Below are positions 16,408-24,457 of a stretch of DNA of 64,000 nucleotides, one piece after another. Under the pieces are notes generated by a model. The model worked only from the letters and a program-made list of their open reading frames with translations, did no database searches and was not told the DNA's origin. The stretch spans positions 1,054,001 through 1,118,000 of the forward strand of contig CAWBDV010000007.1 of NCBI GenBank assembly GCA_963787675.1, read 5' to 3'. This stretch comes from JAJPKK01 sp963787675. GTDB taxonomy: Bacteria > Pseudomonadota > Alphaproteobacteria > Rhizobiales > Xanthobacteraceae. Position numbers and translations under genes: made by a program. Position 1 is the first letter of the stretch; every line of letters starts with the position of its first letter.

Positions 16408-17301
16408 TTAAGCGAGTGCAAAGCCCCGCGATGCCAGAAGTTGCGGAAAGCGGTCGCCCACGAAAAACGCATATTCCCGTTCGCGCATGACCGTCAGGGT
16501 GTCGAGCCGTTGAAGCTCGTCGTCGACAAAGCCCGGATGACACATCACGAGGCCACCATCGGGTAAATCCTCGAGGAACGACGCGAACAGCGGCTCGTAC
16601 TCCCACACGCGGGTGAAATCATAGGTGCCGGCGAAGGCCGGATTGGTGGCGACGCCACGGGCGGCGCTGCGAGCCCGCAATCGCGTGCTCAAGACGTCGA
16701 GGAAGAGCCCCTTCGGATCGCCCCATCGCTGCGACAGCCGCGTGGCGCGGCCGCACTGGCGGATCCACGCCGCCGGCGCCTCGTCCGCCATGATCGCCAG
16801 CAGCGCCTCGCCGACTTGCGGCAGATGGTGCACGTGCTGATGGCCGTCGACAAAATCCGGGGCGCGCCCGAACGCATTAACGAAAGCTGCGAGCTGGCTC
16901 GCGGCTTCGGCGCGGATCGCGTCGGGATCGAGCCGCGCCAGCAGGCCGGTAGCAAATTTCCGCTGCAGCGATGGAAACGCGCCGTCAGCGGACACCGGTC
17001 GGTAGGTTGGCGTCGCCGGTCGGAACGGCGCGGTCAACGTGAAATGGAGGCCGACGGAAATGCCGGAATCGGCTTCCCACAATGCGTTGAGCGCGTCCGC
17101 CTCCGCTGCCGAAAAGCTCGGCGTCGTCACCATGACGGATGTGGCGTTGATGCGTCCGCGCGCGAGCAAATCGCGGATGCCGCGACTGACCCCGGGCGAA
17201 ATGCCGTAATCGTCGGCGCAGAGGGTTATGCGGCGCACGGCGTCTTCATCCGCCTCGCGCGACGCGGGCCTATCTAACCCGGCGGACGCTCCGCTGCTCA
17301 T
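16408..17301 (-). CDS. ChbG/YdjC-like carbohydrate deacetylase
   Basis: A 297-residue member of the YdjC/ChbG/HpnK family of metal-dependent deacetylases. Visible metal and catalytic motifs are ITLCADDYGISPGV (Asp pair), VGLHFTLT (His) and FVDGHQHVHHLP (two or three His). Such enzymes remove acetyl groups from N-acetylated sugars, including lipid-linked ones. The stop-to-start gap to the upstream GtrB-like glycosyltransferase gene is 3 bp, so they are cotranscribed. I infer that it trims the sugar that the transferase places on a polyprenyl phosphate, in the way ArnD follows ArnC. There is no signal peptide, so it acts on the cytoplasmic face. Confidence 0.82.
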   Translation of the reverse strand: MSSGASAGLDRPASREADEDAVRRITLCADDYGISPGVSRGIRDLLARGRINATSVMVTTPSFSAAEADALNALWEADSGISVGLHFTLTAPFRPATPTYRPVSADGAFPSLQRKFATGLLARLDPDAIRAEAASQLAAFVNAFGRAPDFVDGHQHVHHLPQVGEALLAIMADEAPAAWIRQCGRATRLSQRWGDPKGLFLDVLSTRLRARSAARGVATNPAFAGTYDFTRVWEYEPLFASFLEDLPDGGLVMCHPGFVDDELQRLDTLTVMREREYAFFVGDRFPQLLASRGFALA

Positions 17302-17304
17302 GCT

Positions 17305-18381
17305 CTATTCCGCTGCGCTGCGCGTTGCGCCGTCCGCATCAGCGGTCGCGCCCTCTTCGGCGGCGCGCTTCACCGTATGTTCGGCGACGAAATAGACCGG
17401 ACGGCGTTTGAGTTCGGACAGCACCTTGCCGATGTATTCGCCCATCACGCCGATCATCAGGAGTTGGACCCCGCCGATCACCATGATGCCGACGATCAGC
17501 GAGGGGTAGCCCGGCACGGTGCGTTCGTAGACGAAGGCCTCGATCACCATCCACACGCCGAACAAGATCGCGCTCGTCGCCAGCAGGATCCCGAGGAAAC
17601 TCGCAACGCGCAGCGGAGCGACCGAGAACGAGGTCAACCCCTCGACCGACAGGCCAATCAGTGAGCTGAGGTTCCAGGTGGTGCGGCCGTGACTGCGTTC
17701 CGCAGGTTCATAATCGACGCGGAGCTGGCGAAACCCGATCCAGCTCGCCAGGCCCTTGAAGAAGCGATTGCGCTCCGGCAGCTGCCGCAGGGCCGCGGCG
17801 GCGCGCGGCGACAGCAGCCGGAAATCGCCGGCATCCTCGGGGATTTTCTGCCGAGCGCCGAAGTTGATGAGCGAATAGAACAGCCGGACGCCGAGGCGCA
17901 TGAACATCGGCTCGTTTTCGCGATGGGCCTTCGCGGTGTAAACCACGTCGTAACCATCATCGAGCCAGCGCCCGACCAATGTTTCGATGAGCTGCGGGGG
18001 GTGTTGGCCGTCGCCATCCATGAACAGGATGGCGCCGCGGCGGGCGTGATCGAGGCCGGCCAGCAGCGCCGCTTCCTTGCCGAAGTTGCGCGACAACGAC
18101 ACCACCTGAACGTCGGCCACATCCGCCGGCAGGCCCTGTGCGACTTCGAGGGACGCATCCCGGCTGCCGTCGTCGACATAGACCAATTCGCAGTCAAGCC
18201 CGCGCTCGGCGCGCAACTTGCCCGCAATGGCGGAGACCCGCTCATGGAGAGCCGCGAGACCCTGCGCCTCGTTGTACACCGGAACCACGATCGACAAGCC
18301 GTCGACCTTGCTCCCGGCGCCGCGGCGTATCGGCTGGCCCATGCCGTAGTGTTGATCAAGCCCCAAGGTTGCCATAATCAC
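17305..18381 (-). CDS. Polyprenyl-phosphate glycosyltransferase, GT2 family (GtrB/ArnC-like)
   Basis: A 358-residue glycosyltransferase. The GT-A domain has LSIVVPVYNEAQGL, the nucleotide-binding VYVDDGSRD, the metal-binding FMDGDGQHPP, and the acceptor-side DAGDFRLLSP. Two C-terminal transmembrane helices (about residues 245-275 and 285-310) end in GVMGEYIGKVLSELKRRPVY, diagnostic of GtrB/ArnC/DPM-type enzymes that transfer a sugar from a nucleotide donor to undecaprenyl phosphate. It is followed 3 bp later by the YdjC-like deacetylase and is divergent from a GtrA flippase gene 104 bp away: a complete small set for lipid-linked sugar export to envelope glycans. Confidence 0.88.
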   Translation of the reverse strand: MIMATLGLDQHYGMGQPIRRGAGSKVDGLSIVVPVYNEAQGLAALHERVSAIAGKLRAERGLDCELVYVDDGSRDASLEVAQGLPADVADVQVVSLSRNFGKEAALLAGLDHARRGAILFMDGDGQHPPQLIETLVGRWLDDGYDVVYTAKAHRENEPMFMRLGVRLFYSLINFGARQKIPEDAGDFRLLSPRAAAALRQLPERNRFFKGLASWIGFRQLRVDYEPAERSHGRTTWNLSSLIGLSVEGLTSFSVAPLRVASFLGILLATSAILFGVWMVIEAFVYERTVPGYPSLIVGIMVIGGVQLLMIGVMGEYIGKVLSELKRRPVYFVAEHTVKRAAEEGATADADGATRSAAE

Positions 18382-18485
18382 ATTCGCGGACTACTTGCCG
18401 CCAATTATAATCCAAACGCCGTTCGTTGTCCCGACGCTCCAATGTTGGGCTCGGCGAAGCGGATCGAACGTGCTAAGCGGGACAC

Positions 18486-19073
18486 ATGATTCCAGTCGAA
18501 CGTCTCCGGTCGAGCTTTCCGCGCGCTGTCGGTTTGATCGAGCCGCACTTCGGCGTGCTGCGCAAGGCCTTCACCTTCGCCTGCATCGGCGTCATCAATG
18601 TGACGATCGACTATGTCCTGTTCCTGCTCGGCTATTGGTACCTCAGCGGCACGCCGACGGCGCTGCGGCTCCTCGACGCATTCGCGTCCTGGTGCGACTG
18701 CGCCAGCCTGGAAACGCTGAGGCTCGTCGCCCCCAACATCATGTCGTGGCTCGTCGCGGTGACGTTCTCCTACACGATGAATTCGTTGATCACCTTCGCG
18801 CAGGAGTCCGGCGGGCGGCTGCGCTGGCGGTCGTACGGAACGTTCCTGGCGTCGGGGGTTCTCGGCGCCATCGTCAACACCGCCACGCTCGTGATCGCGG
18901 CGCGTTTCATGCCGGTGGTGGCGGCAAAAGGATGCGCGACGCTGACGGGCTTCGTGGTCAACTTTTCGATGTCGCACTTCGTCGTGTTTCGGCCGCGCCG
19001 CGATATCGCCGACGGTGTGCCCTCCACCGTCATGGCGAGTAGCCCGGATGGAGCGAAGCGCAATCCGGGGTAA
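18486..19073 (+). CDS. GtrA family membrane protein (lipid-linked sugar flippase)
   Basis: A 195-residue protein with four membrane segments, including FTFACIGVINVTIDYVLFLL and VVNFSMSHFVVF, the typical ends of GtrA. GtrA proteins are thought to flip polyprenyl-phosphate sugars across the inner membrane, and here it is divergent from the matching GtrB-like transferase. The middle loop between helices 1 and 2 is longer than usual. The last 11 residues (ASSPDGAKRNPG) are encoded by a palindromic intergenic repeat at 19039-19070, so the natural stop was probably lost or the repeat landed in the gene end. Function should be unaffected. Confidence 0.82.
   Translation: MIPVERLRSSFPRAVGLIEPHFGVLRKAFTFACIGVINVTIDYVLFLLGYWYLSGTPTALRLLDAFASWCDCASLETLRLVAPNIMSWLVAVTFSYTMNSLITFAQESGGRLRWRSYGTFLASGVLGAIVNTATLVIAARFMPVVAAKGCATLTGFVVNFSMSHFVVFRPRRDIADGVPSTVMASSPDGAKRNPG
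19039..19070. repeat. Palindromic intergenic repeat forming the 3' end of gtrA
   Basis: A 32-bp element with CCCGGAT and ATCCGGG arms around a centre containing GCGAAGCGC. I recognise it as a dispersed palindrome very common between genes of Bradyrhizobium-like genomes. Here it lies inside the reading frame and supplies the last codons before the stop. Confidence 0.6.
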
Positions 19074-19097
19074 GCTTCCGAGCTAAAAGCGAGCATG

Positions 19098-19120
19098 GTG
19101 ACCGGGACAAGCCCGGTCAC
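19098..19120. repeat. Hairpin repeat, possible terminator between convergent genes
   Basis: GTGACCGGG and its perfect complement around a five-base ACAAG loop. It lies between convergent gtrA and the OmpA-like gene. A close relative (TGGCCGGG, loop ACGAG) occurs at 42671-42691, so this is a dispersed repeat that may double as a terminator. Confidence 0.6.
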
Positions 19121-19136
19121 CACGTCGCCACAGCAA

Positions 19137-20087
19137 TCAGCTGCAGGTATTGAGAACCACTTCGACGCGGCGGTTTTTCTGCCGGCCGTCGGGATTGTCC
19201 GACCCGTCGGGCATTTCGTTGTCAGCAACGGGGCGGGTTTTACCGTAGCCGCGGATGTTGAGCCGATCGGTCGACAGGCCGCGAGCGATCAGGGTCGCAC
19301 GGATCGCGATGGCGCGGCGTTCGCTCAGGGTCTGATTGTAGGCATCGCTGCCCTTGCCATCGGTATGGCCTTCGATCATCGCGGCATATTTCACCGCGCC
19401 GAGGCGCGTCGCGATCTCGTCGAGCGTCGGCGCAGCCTCCCACCGGACTTCCGCGCGATCGAAGTCAAACAGGAAGTCCGAGCCGACCCGCAGCCGCTCC
19501 TCGCATTTGCTGACGATCACCTCGACATTGCGCCGCGGTGCCGGGGCGGCCACCGGCGGCGCTTCCGCTTTCACGACCGGCGCTAGTACGACCGGCGCTG
19601 GCGCGACGACGGGCGGCGGAGCTTCGGCGGCGGCGACGGGACAATCCGTGGCCGTCGCGTCCGGCATCGCCGGCCCGCCCATCAGCACGCAATAGGTGCC
19701 GGTTTCCTTGCCGTCGACCGTGAGCCGAATGATGTAGCGGCCCGCCGCGTCGATCGGGAAGTTCTTGGTGACCTCGCCCTTCGCGGGGAGATCGGCCATG
19801 ACGTAGGTCGAAGCGGCAACGCGGGCATCCGCGTTGAGCAACTCGAACGTCAGCGTCTTGCCGGTGTTGGCGCGCCCGGCGACGGCAAGCTGCGTCATCA
19901 GCGTGCCGGGCTTGAGGTCGACCGCGACATAATAGGTCGCCGAGCCTTCGCCGCCCGGCAGGTTTCCAGCAACCCGGCCGGACGCGACCGGCGTCGGGCG
20001 CATGATCGAGCGGGACAGCTCGTCAGCCGCGGCATTTGCCGCAAATATCACGGTGCCGGCGAGTGCCAATCCGTATAGCGTCTTCAT
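19137..20087 (-). CDS. OmpA-family protein with N-terminal periplasmic repeat domain
   Basis: A 316-residue exported protein with a signal peptide ending ANAADE. Residues about 25-140 form a beta-sandwich-like domain (YYVAVDLKPGTLMTQLAV, FPIDAAGRYIIRL) also found twice in the upstream gene product. A Pro/Ala/Val-rich linker leads to a C-terminal OmpA domain: FDFDRAEV, IEGHTDGKGSDAYNQTLSER, LSTDRLNIRGYGKTRPV, which binds peptidoglycan. The protein probably links the outer envelope to the cell wall. It starts 12 bp after the previous gene's stop, so the two are cotranscribed and likely interact or share a ligand. Confidence 0.85.
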   Translation of the reverse strand: MKTLYGLALAGTVIFAANAAADELSRSIMRPTPVASGRVAGNLPGGEGSATYYVAVDLKPGTLMTQLAVAGRANTGKTLTFELLNADARVAASTYVMADLPAKGEVTKNFPIDAAGRYIIRLTVDGKETGTYCVLMGGPAMPDATATDCPVAAAEAPPPVVAPAPVVLAPVVKAEAPPVAAPAPRRNVEVIVSKCEERLRVGSDFLFDFDRAEVRWEAAPTLDEIATRLGAVKYAAMIEGHTDGKGSDAYNQTLSERRAIAIRATLIARGLSTDRLNIRGYGKTRPVADNEMPDGSDNPDGRQKNRRVEVVLNTCS

Positions 20088-20099
20088 GGCGGCCTCCCG

Positions 20100-20951
20100 T
20101 CAGCGTGATGCAACGGCGTCGCCGCCAAGTTCGAGCTTGAAGTTGGTGCCCTCGGGTCCCTTCGTGCTGATGCGCAGGACATAGGCGCCACTGGTGTCGA
20201 TCGGGATCGCCTTGGTGGCCTCCTGATTGGCCTCGAGCCCACTCATGATGTAGTAGCCGCCGACCGAACGACCCTTGTTGTTGAGGATGGTGAACTCGAC
20301 CATCCGGTCCACCATGCGGTCGGTGTTCCTGCGGCCCGCGAAGGAGAGCTGGCTCAGCAGCTTTCCGGCCTTCAGGTTAGCGCTGACGTAGTAATACGTG
20401 ATCACGCCGTTTTCGGTCGGCGGAAATTGGCCCGCGATCACGCCGTCGGCCGGCATCGCGTTGGGCTTAAGGAAGCTGCGCGAGAACGGTGCGTCCGCTG
20501 CGGCGGGCTTCTGCGCATTGGCAAGCGCGCTGCCGCCGAGTTCGATGCGGAACGTCGCGGTTTCCGGTCCTTTGGTGATGACGCGGATGATGTAACGGCC
20601 GCTTGCATCGATCGGCAGCACCCGGGCCTGTTCCTGGTTGGCGTCGACGCTGCCCATGATGTAGTGGCCGCCGGCGCGCTTGCCGGCCGGATCGGTCAAC
20701 GCGATCTCGAGCGACTTGTCGGAGCCCGGCCGGCTCATGAACGCGATCTGCGTCGCGAGATCGCCGGCCTTGAGATCGGCTGCAAAATAGTAAGTCGTCT
20801 CGGCGCCGCCTTGGGGATAGCCGCCGCTGATGACGCCGTCAGCGGGAACGGCGCTCGGCTTGAGGGCCGAAGTTGAAAACGTTTCGGCGCGCGCGACGGA
20901 TGCTGCAAGGGTCGCGGCAAGGACTGCGATGATGAATGAAGTCTTACGCAT
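20100..20951 (-). CDS. Periplasmic protein with two copies of the OmpA partner domain
   Basis: A 283-residue protein from the ATG with GGAGG upstream, with a signal peptide ending VARAET. It contains two tandem copies of one domain: STSALKPSAVPADGVISGGY and RSFLKPNAMPADGVIAGQF begin each, YYFAADLKAGDLATQIAF matches YYYVSANLKAGKLLSQLSF, and each ends with IDASGRYIIRVITKGPE or a close form. The same domain opens the downstream OmpA-like protein. No known family name is certain; the fold may resemble bacterial pre-peptidase C-terminal or carbohydrate-binding domains. Periplasmic, function unknown. Confidence 0.8.
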   Translation of the reverse strand: MRKTSFIIAVLAATLAASVARAETFSTSALKPSAVPADGVISGGYPQGGAETTYYFAADLKAGDLATQIAFMSRPGSDKSLEIALTDPAGKRAGGHYIMGSVDANQEQARVLPIDASGRYIIRVITKGPETATFRIELGGSALANAQKPAAADAPFSRSFLKPNAMPADGVIAGQFPPTENGVITYYYVSANLKAGKLLSQLSFAGRRNTDRMVDRMVEFTILNNKGRSVGGYYIMSGLEANQEATKAIPIDTSGAYVLRISTKGPEGTNFKLELGGDAVASR

Positions 20952-21301
20952 GACAAAACCTCCCGATGATCCGGATGCCCGGAGCACTGAGTTGGTCTAA
21001 CAAAAATGCGTAAGCGTTCGATGAGCACGCGCCGCGTTGCATTCGTGGTTGATGCGGATTTGGCACTATCGTGCATTTAAAACGCGATGCGAGTAATTGC
21101 GTCTTAACTACATCAGTTCGCAGCGCGCGTCTTCGCCGAGCCTCGTCCACTGAAATCTTAAGTTATCGTCATCGTCCGGCTTGACCGGACGATCCAGTAA
21201 CCACGGGGGCCTGTCCGATGGAGCAGAGAGTGCGCCCACGGATGATCCGGTGGTTACTGGATCGTCCGGTCAAGCCGGGCGATGACGGCAAGAGACGAAA
21301 T
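20952..21301. other. Intergenic region with large inverted repeat
   Basis: A 350-bp gap between hisG (stop at 21302) and the start of the two-domain periplasmic gene. The left half must hold that gene's promoter and is relatively AT-rich; the right half is an inverted-repeat element described separately. No gene seen. Confidence 0.5.
21168..21286. repeat. Dispersed inverted repeat with 37-bp arms
   Basis: Arms at 21168-21204 and 21250-21286 are reverse complements over 37 bases with one mismatch, around a 45-base centre. Each arm has its own small palindrome (CCGGCTTGACCGG). It follows the hisG stop and could fold into a long stem in that transcript. It resembles repeats I recall from Bradyrhizobium intergenic regions. 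Confidence 0.65.
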
Positions 21302-22273
21302 TCACGAAATCGCTGCGGCGAGCTTCGCGAACAGCGGGTTATCACGGGTGAAGACGTAGTCCACCTCGGCGACGATGACGGTTTCGGCACCGTGCTCGCG
21401 CAGGTAATCGGCAAGTCCGTAGACCTTGTCGGGCGGGCAGTGCAGCGTCAGCATGCCCGACGACGTTGGCCCGCCGAACGGCGTCATCACCCCGAACTTC
21501 TCTTTGGCGACGCTGAGCAACGCATCGTTGCAACCGGCAAAACGCGTACGCACTTCCTTGAACAGCCGCGCACGGGTCTGCGCCGCGATGCGGTCGAGGA
21601 TCACGCGCGCGGTGGCGAGGGTTTCTTTATTCCAAGGCGCCGTCCGCGCAGCGACGAGGTTCGCTTGCGAGCGCAGCATGACGCCGTCATCAAGGATCTT
21701 GAGGCCGTTCGCGGCGAGCGTCGAACCGGTCGTCGTGATGTCGACGATCAATTCCGCGGTGCCTGCAGCCGGCGCGCCTTCCGTCGCGCCGCTGCTCTCG
21801 ACGATGCGATAATCGACGATGCCGTGGCGGGCGAAGAATCCGCGGGTGAGATTGACGTACTTGGTGGCGACGCGCAGGCGCCGGTCGTGCTTGAGGCGGA
21901 ACGCGGTCGCGACGTCGTCGAGGTCCGCCATGTCGCGCACGTCGATCCAGGAATCCGGCACTGCCACGACCACGTTGGCATGGCCGAAGCCAAGCCCATC
22001 GAGCAGAACCACCTTGTCGTCAGCCGCCGGGATCATCTCGCGCAGCAAGTCTTCGCCGGTGATGCCGAAGTGCACGGCGCCGGCGCCCAGCTGCTCGGTG
22101 ATTTCGGAGGCCGAGAGGAACGCGACCTCGACCCCGCCGAGGCGCGCGATCGTGCCGCGATAATCGCGCGCGCCGCGGGGCTTGGCGAGTTCGAGGCCGG
22201 ATCGCGCAAAGAACGCCTCGGCATATTCCTGCAGCCGGCCCTTCGACGGCACGGCAAGGACGAGCGCGCTCAT
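21302..22273 (-). CDS. hisG: ATP phosphoribosyltransferase catalytic subunit
   Basis: A 323-residue HisG that condenses ATP and PRPP in the first step of histidine synthesis. Visible are the N-terminal LAVPSKGRLQEYAEAFF, FGITGEDLL, and the PRPP-binding loop ELIVDITTTGSTLAANGLKI. The C-terminal 80 residues (GMLTLHCPPDKVYGLADYL onwards) resemble the regulatory domain of long-form HisG. It overlaps hisZ by 4 bp (ATGA), so translation is coupled. HisZ is classically the partner of short HisG, which lacks this tail, so the pairing is notable even though it may be normal for this bacterial group. Confidence 0.93.
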   Translation of the reverse strand: MSALVLAVPSKGRLQEYAEAFFARSGLELAKPRGARDYRGTIARLGGVEVAFLSASEITEQLGAGAVHFGITGEDLLREMIPAADDKVVLLDGLGFGHANVVVAVPDSWIDVRDMADLDDVATAFRLKHDRRLRVATKYVNLTRGFFARHGIVDYRIVESSGATEGAPAAGTAELIVDITTTGSTLAANGLKILDDGVMLRSQANLVAARTAPWNKETLATARVILDRIAAQTRARLFKEVRTRFAGCNDALLSVAKEKFGVMTPFGGPTSSGMLTLHCPPDKVYGLADYLREHGAETVIVAEVDYVFTRDNPLFAKLAAAIS

Positions 22274-23421
22274 GGCCGCGCTTCCGATTGTGCCGCGAGC
22301 GCCGCGAGCCGATCGATGCTCGCCGCAAATCCCACGGCAGGCACCGGCCGCGCGCTGCCGAGCCGCGTCAACAGCGCGTCATAGCGGCCACCCGCGACGA
22401 GATTGCCGTCGACGCGGTGGGCGGGATCGTGCAATTCGAAGACAAAGCCGGTGTAGTAGTCGACGCCGCGGCCGAACGCGGTGGCAAAGCGAAGCCGGCG
22501 AATGTCGATGCCGCGCGCGGCGAGGCAGGCGTTCCGGCTTTCGAACAATTCGAGCGCTTCGCCGAGCGAGATTCGGGCCTCCGCTGCGAGCGCACGCATG
22601 GCGGTCGCAGCCGCATCGGGCGTGCCGGTAATTGCAAGGAAGTGCTCGATCAGGGCGCGCGTGTCTGTCGGCAATCCGGTCGAGGCGCCGAGCTCGGCCT
22701 GCTCGACGAAGCGATCGGCGATCTCGGCGATGCTGCGTCCCCCTATCGCGCTTTTGCCGGCGATCGAGAGAAGATCGGTCACGAGCGCATGGGCGGCTTT
22801 GGGGTTGGCGTCGGCAAGCGCGGCGAGCACCCCCTGATATTCACTGCGCGCGTTGCCGGACGCGAGCGTGAGCCGTTCAAGGTCATGGGCGAGCATGGCC
22901 TTGCGGTTGTAATCCTTGAGCAGGCGGCGCTTCCAGGCGGGGGCGAGTTCGACGGCTTCGATCAGCGCCATATACAGCGCGACGTCGCCGATCTCGATAT
23001 CCGGTTCGCTCAAGCCGTAGTGAGCGGCGGCCTCGATGGCGAGTGCCAACGCTTCGGCGTCGGCAGCGGCCTTGTCGGTGCGCCCGAACGATTCGATGCC
23101 GGCTTGCAGCAGTTCGCCCAATTCGGTGCCGCGGTCGCGAAAGACAGGGCCGAGATAACAGAAGCCGGCCGGTTGGGCGGCAGCGGCCGAGGCGAGGTAA
23201 TCGCGCGCGACCGGAATAGTGAGGTCCGGACGCAGGCAGAGTTCGCGGCCGGCAGCATCGGTGACGAGATACATGTGGCGCCGCATGTCCTCGCCGGAGA
23301 GATCGAGGAACGGCTCGGCCGGCTGCAGGATCGCGGGCGACACCCGCGCGTAGCCCGCGCGCGCGTAGGCTGCGACCAGGATGTCGGCCTGCGCTTGGAT
23401 ATCGGTCGAGGACGCGCTCAT
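22270..23421 (-). CDS. hisZ: ATP phosphoribosyltransferase regulatory subunit
   Basis: A 383-residue HisZ, a catalytically inactive relative of histidyl-tRNA synthetase that binds HisG and carries histidine feedback control. It shows the class II synthetase-like motif 2 region (LCLRPDLTIPVARDYL), PAILQPAEPFLDLSGEDMRR, and the motif 3-like YYTGFVFELHD and GGRYDALLTRLG. It lacks the C-terminal anticodon-binding domain of true HisRS, consistent with its length. It is first in a two-gene unit with hisG. Confidence 0.92.
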   Translation of the reverse strand: MSASSTDIQAQADILVAAYARAGYARVSPAILQPAEPFLDLSGEDMRRHMYLVTDAAGRELCLRPDLTIPVARDYLASAAAAQPAGFCYLGPVFRDRGTELGELLQAGIESFGRTDKAAADAEALALAIEAAAHYGLSEPDIEIGDVALYMALIEAVELAPAWKRRLLKDYNRKAMLAHDLERLTLASGNARSEYQGVLAALADANPKAAHALVTDLLSIAGKSAIGGRSIAEIADRFVEQAELGASTGLPTDTRALIEHFLAITGTPDAAATAMRALAAEARISLGEALELFESRNACLAARGIDIRRLRFATAFGRGVDYYTGFVFELHDPAHRVDGNLVAGGRYDALLTRLGSARPVPAVGFAASIDRLAALAAQSEARP

Positions 23422-23601
23422 GGTTCAAGATCGCCTTCGGCCGCGCTCATAGCACGGCTTCATCAACCTTGCGACGGCGGCCGGCCGAGGCACGCGAAAG
23501 ACCGCGGCGAGCGTTAACGGTCAGGCGCGTCGGCCGCCCGATTGCCAGCGGGCGCGGCCTCCGCTAGGCCATCGGGACTCCGCAATGGAAGGCGTCGCGC
23601 C

Positions 23602-24372
23602 ATGAGCCAGAACATCCTTCTCGAAACCAAGGGTCAGGTCGGTCTCATCCGGCTCAACCGGCCGCAGACGCTCAATGCGCTCAACGCCGCCCTGATCAGC
23701 GAACTCGGCGATGCGGTAAAGGCCTACGACACCGACGCCAATATCGGATGCATGGTCATCACCGGGTCGGATAAGGCGTTCGCGGCCGGCGCCGACATCA
23801 AGGAAATGGCGACGAAGTCCCACATGGAAGCCCTCATGGGTAACTTCGCTGCCACCTGGGACTGCGTCGCCCATGTGCGCAAGCCGGTGATCGCAGCGGT
23901 CGCCGGCTTTGCGCTCGGCGGCGGCTGCGAGCTTGCCATGCATTGCGACATCATCATCGCGGCCGACAATGCGCGCTTCGGTCAGCCGGAGATCAAGCTC
24001 GGCATCATTCCCGGCATCGGCGGCACCCAGCGCCTCACCCGTGCGGTGGGCAAGGCCAAAGCCATGGACCTGATCCTGACCGGTCGCATGATGGATGCGG
24101 CCGAGGCGGAGCGGTCGGGCCTCGTCGCCCGCGTCGTGCCGCTCGCCGATCTCATGACCGAGGCCATGAAGGCAGCCGAGACCATCGCCGCGATGTCGCT
24201 GCCATCGGTGATGGTCGCGAAGGAAGCCGTGAACCGCGCCTTCGAGGTCTCGCTTGCGGAAGGGGTCATCTTCGAGCGACGGGTATTTCACTCGCTGTTC
24301 GCAACCGCAGACCAGAAGGAAGGCATGGCGGCCTTCGTCGAAAAGCGCCCGCCGCAGTTCAAGAACCGTTAA
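23602..24372 (+). CDS. Enoyl-CoA hydratase
   Basis: A 256-residue crotonase-family enzyme from the ATG with GGAAGG upstream; the longer frame to 23542 adds a non-conserved Arg-rich leader. Both oxyanion-hole segments are present (AFAAGADIKEM and GFALGGGCELAMHCDI) and both catalytic glutamates (GGGCELA; QPEIKLGIIPGIGG). It hydrates trans-2-enoyl-CoA to 3-hydroxyacyl-CoA in fatty-acid or aromatic ring-cleavage oxidation. It stands alone between hisZ and a quinoprotein-like gene, so its pathway cannot be told from context. It closely follows the FadB1x/PaaF-type pattern. Confidence 0.9.
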   Translation: MSQNILLETKGQVGLIRLNRPQTLNALNAALISELGDAVKAYDTDANIGCMVITGSDKAFAAGADIKEMATKSHMEALMGNFAATWDCVAHVRKPVIAAVAGFALGGGCELAMHCDIIIAADNARFGQPEIKLGIIPGIGGTQRLTRAVGKAKAMDLILTGRMMDAAEAERSGLVARVVPLADLMTEAMKAAETIAAMSLPSVMVAKEAVNRAFEVSLAEGVIFERRVFHSLFATADQKEGMAAFVEKRPPQFKNR

Positions 24373-24457
24373 CTTCGGCCCGACAACACTCGTCTGGTAT
24401 CTTCCCGGACGCGCTGCGTGCCGCGCGCGCTAGATCAGGGGGCGCCGCCGTGAAACG

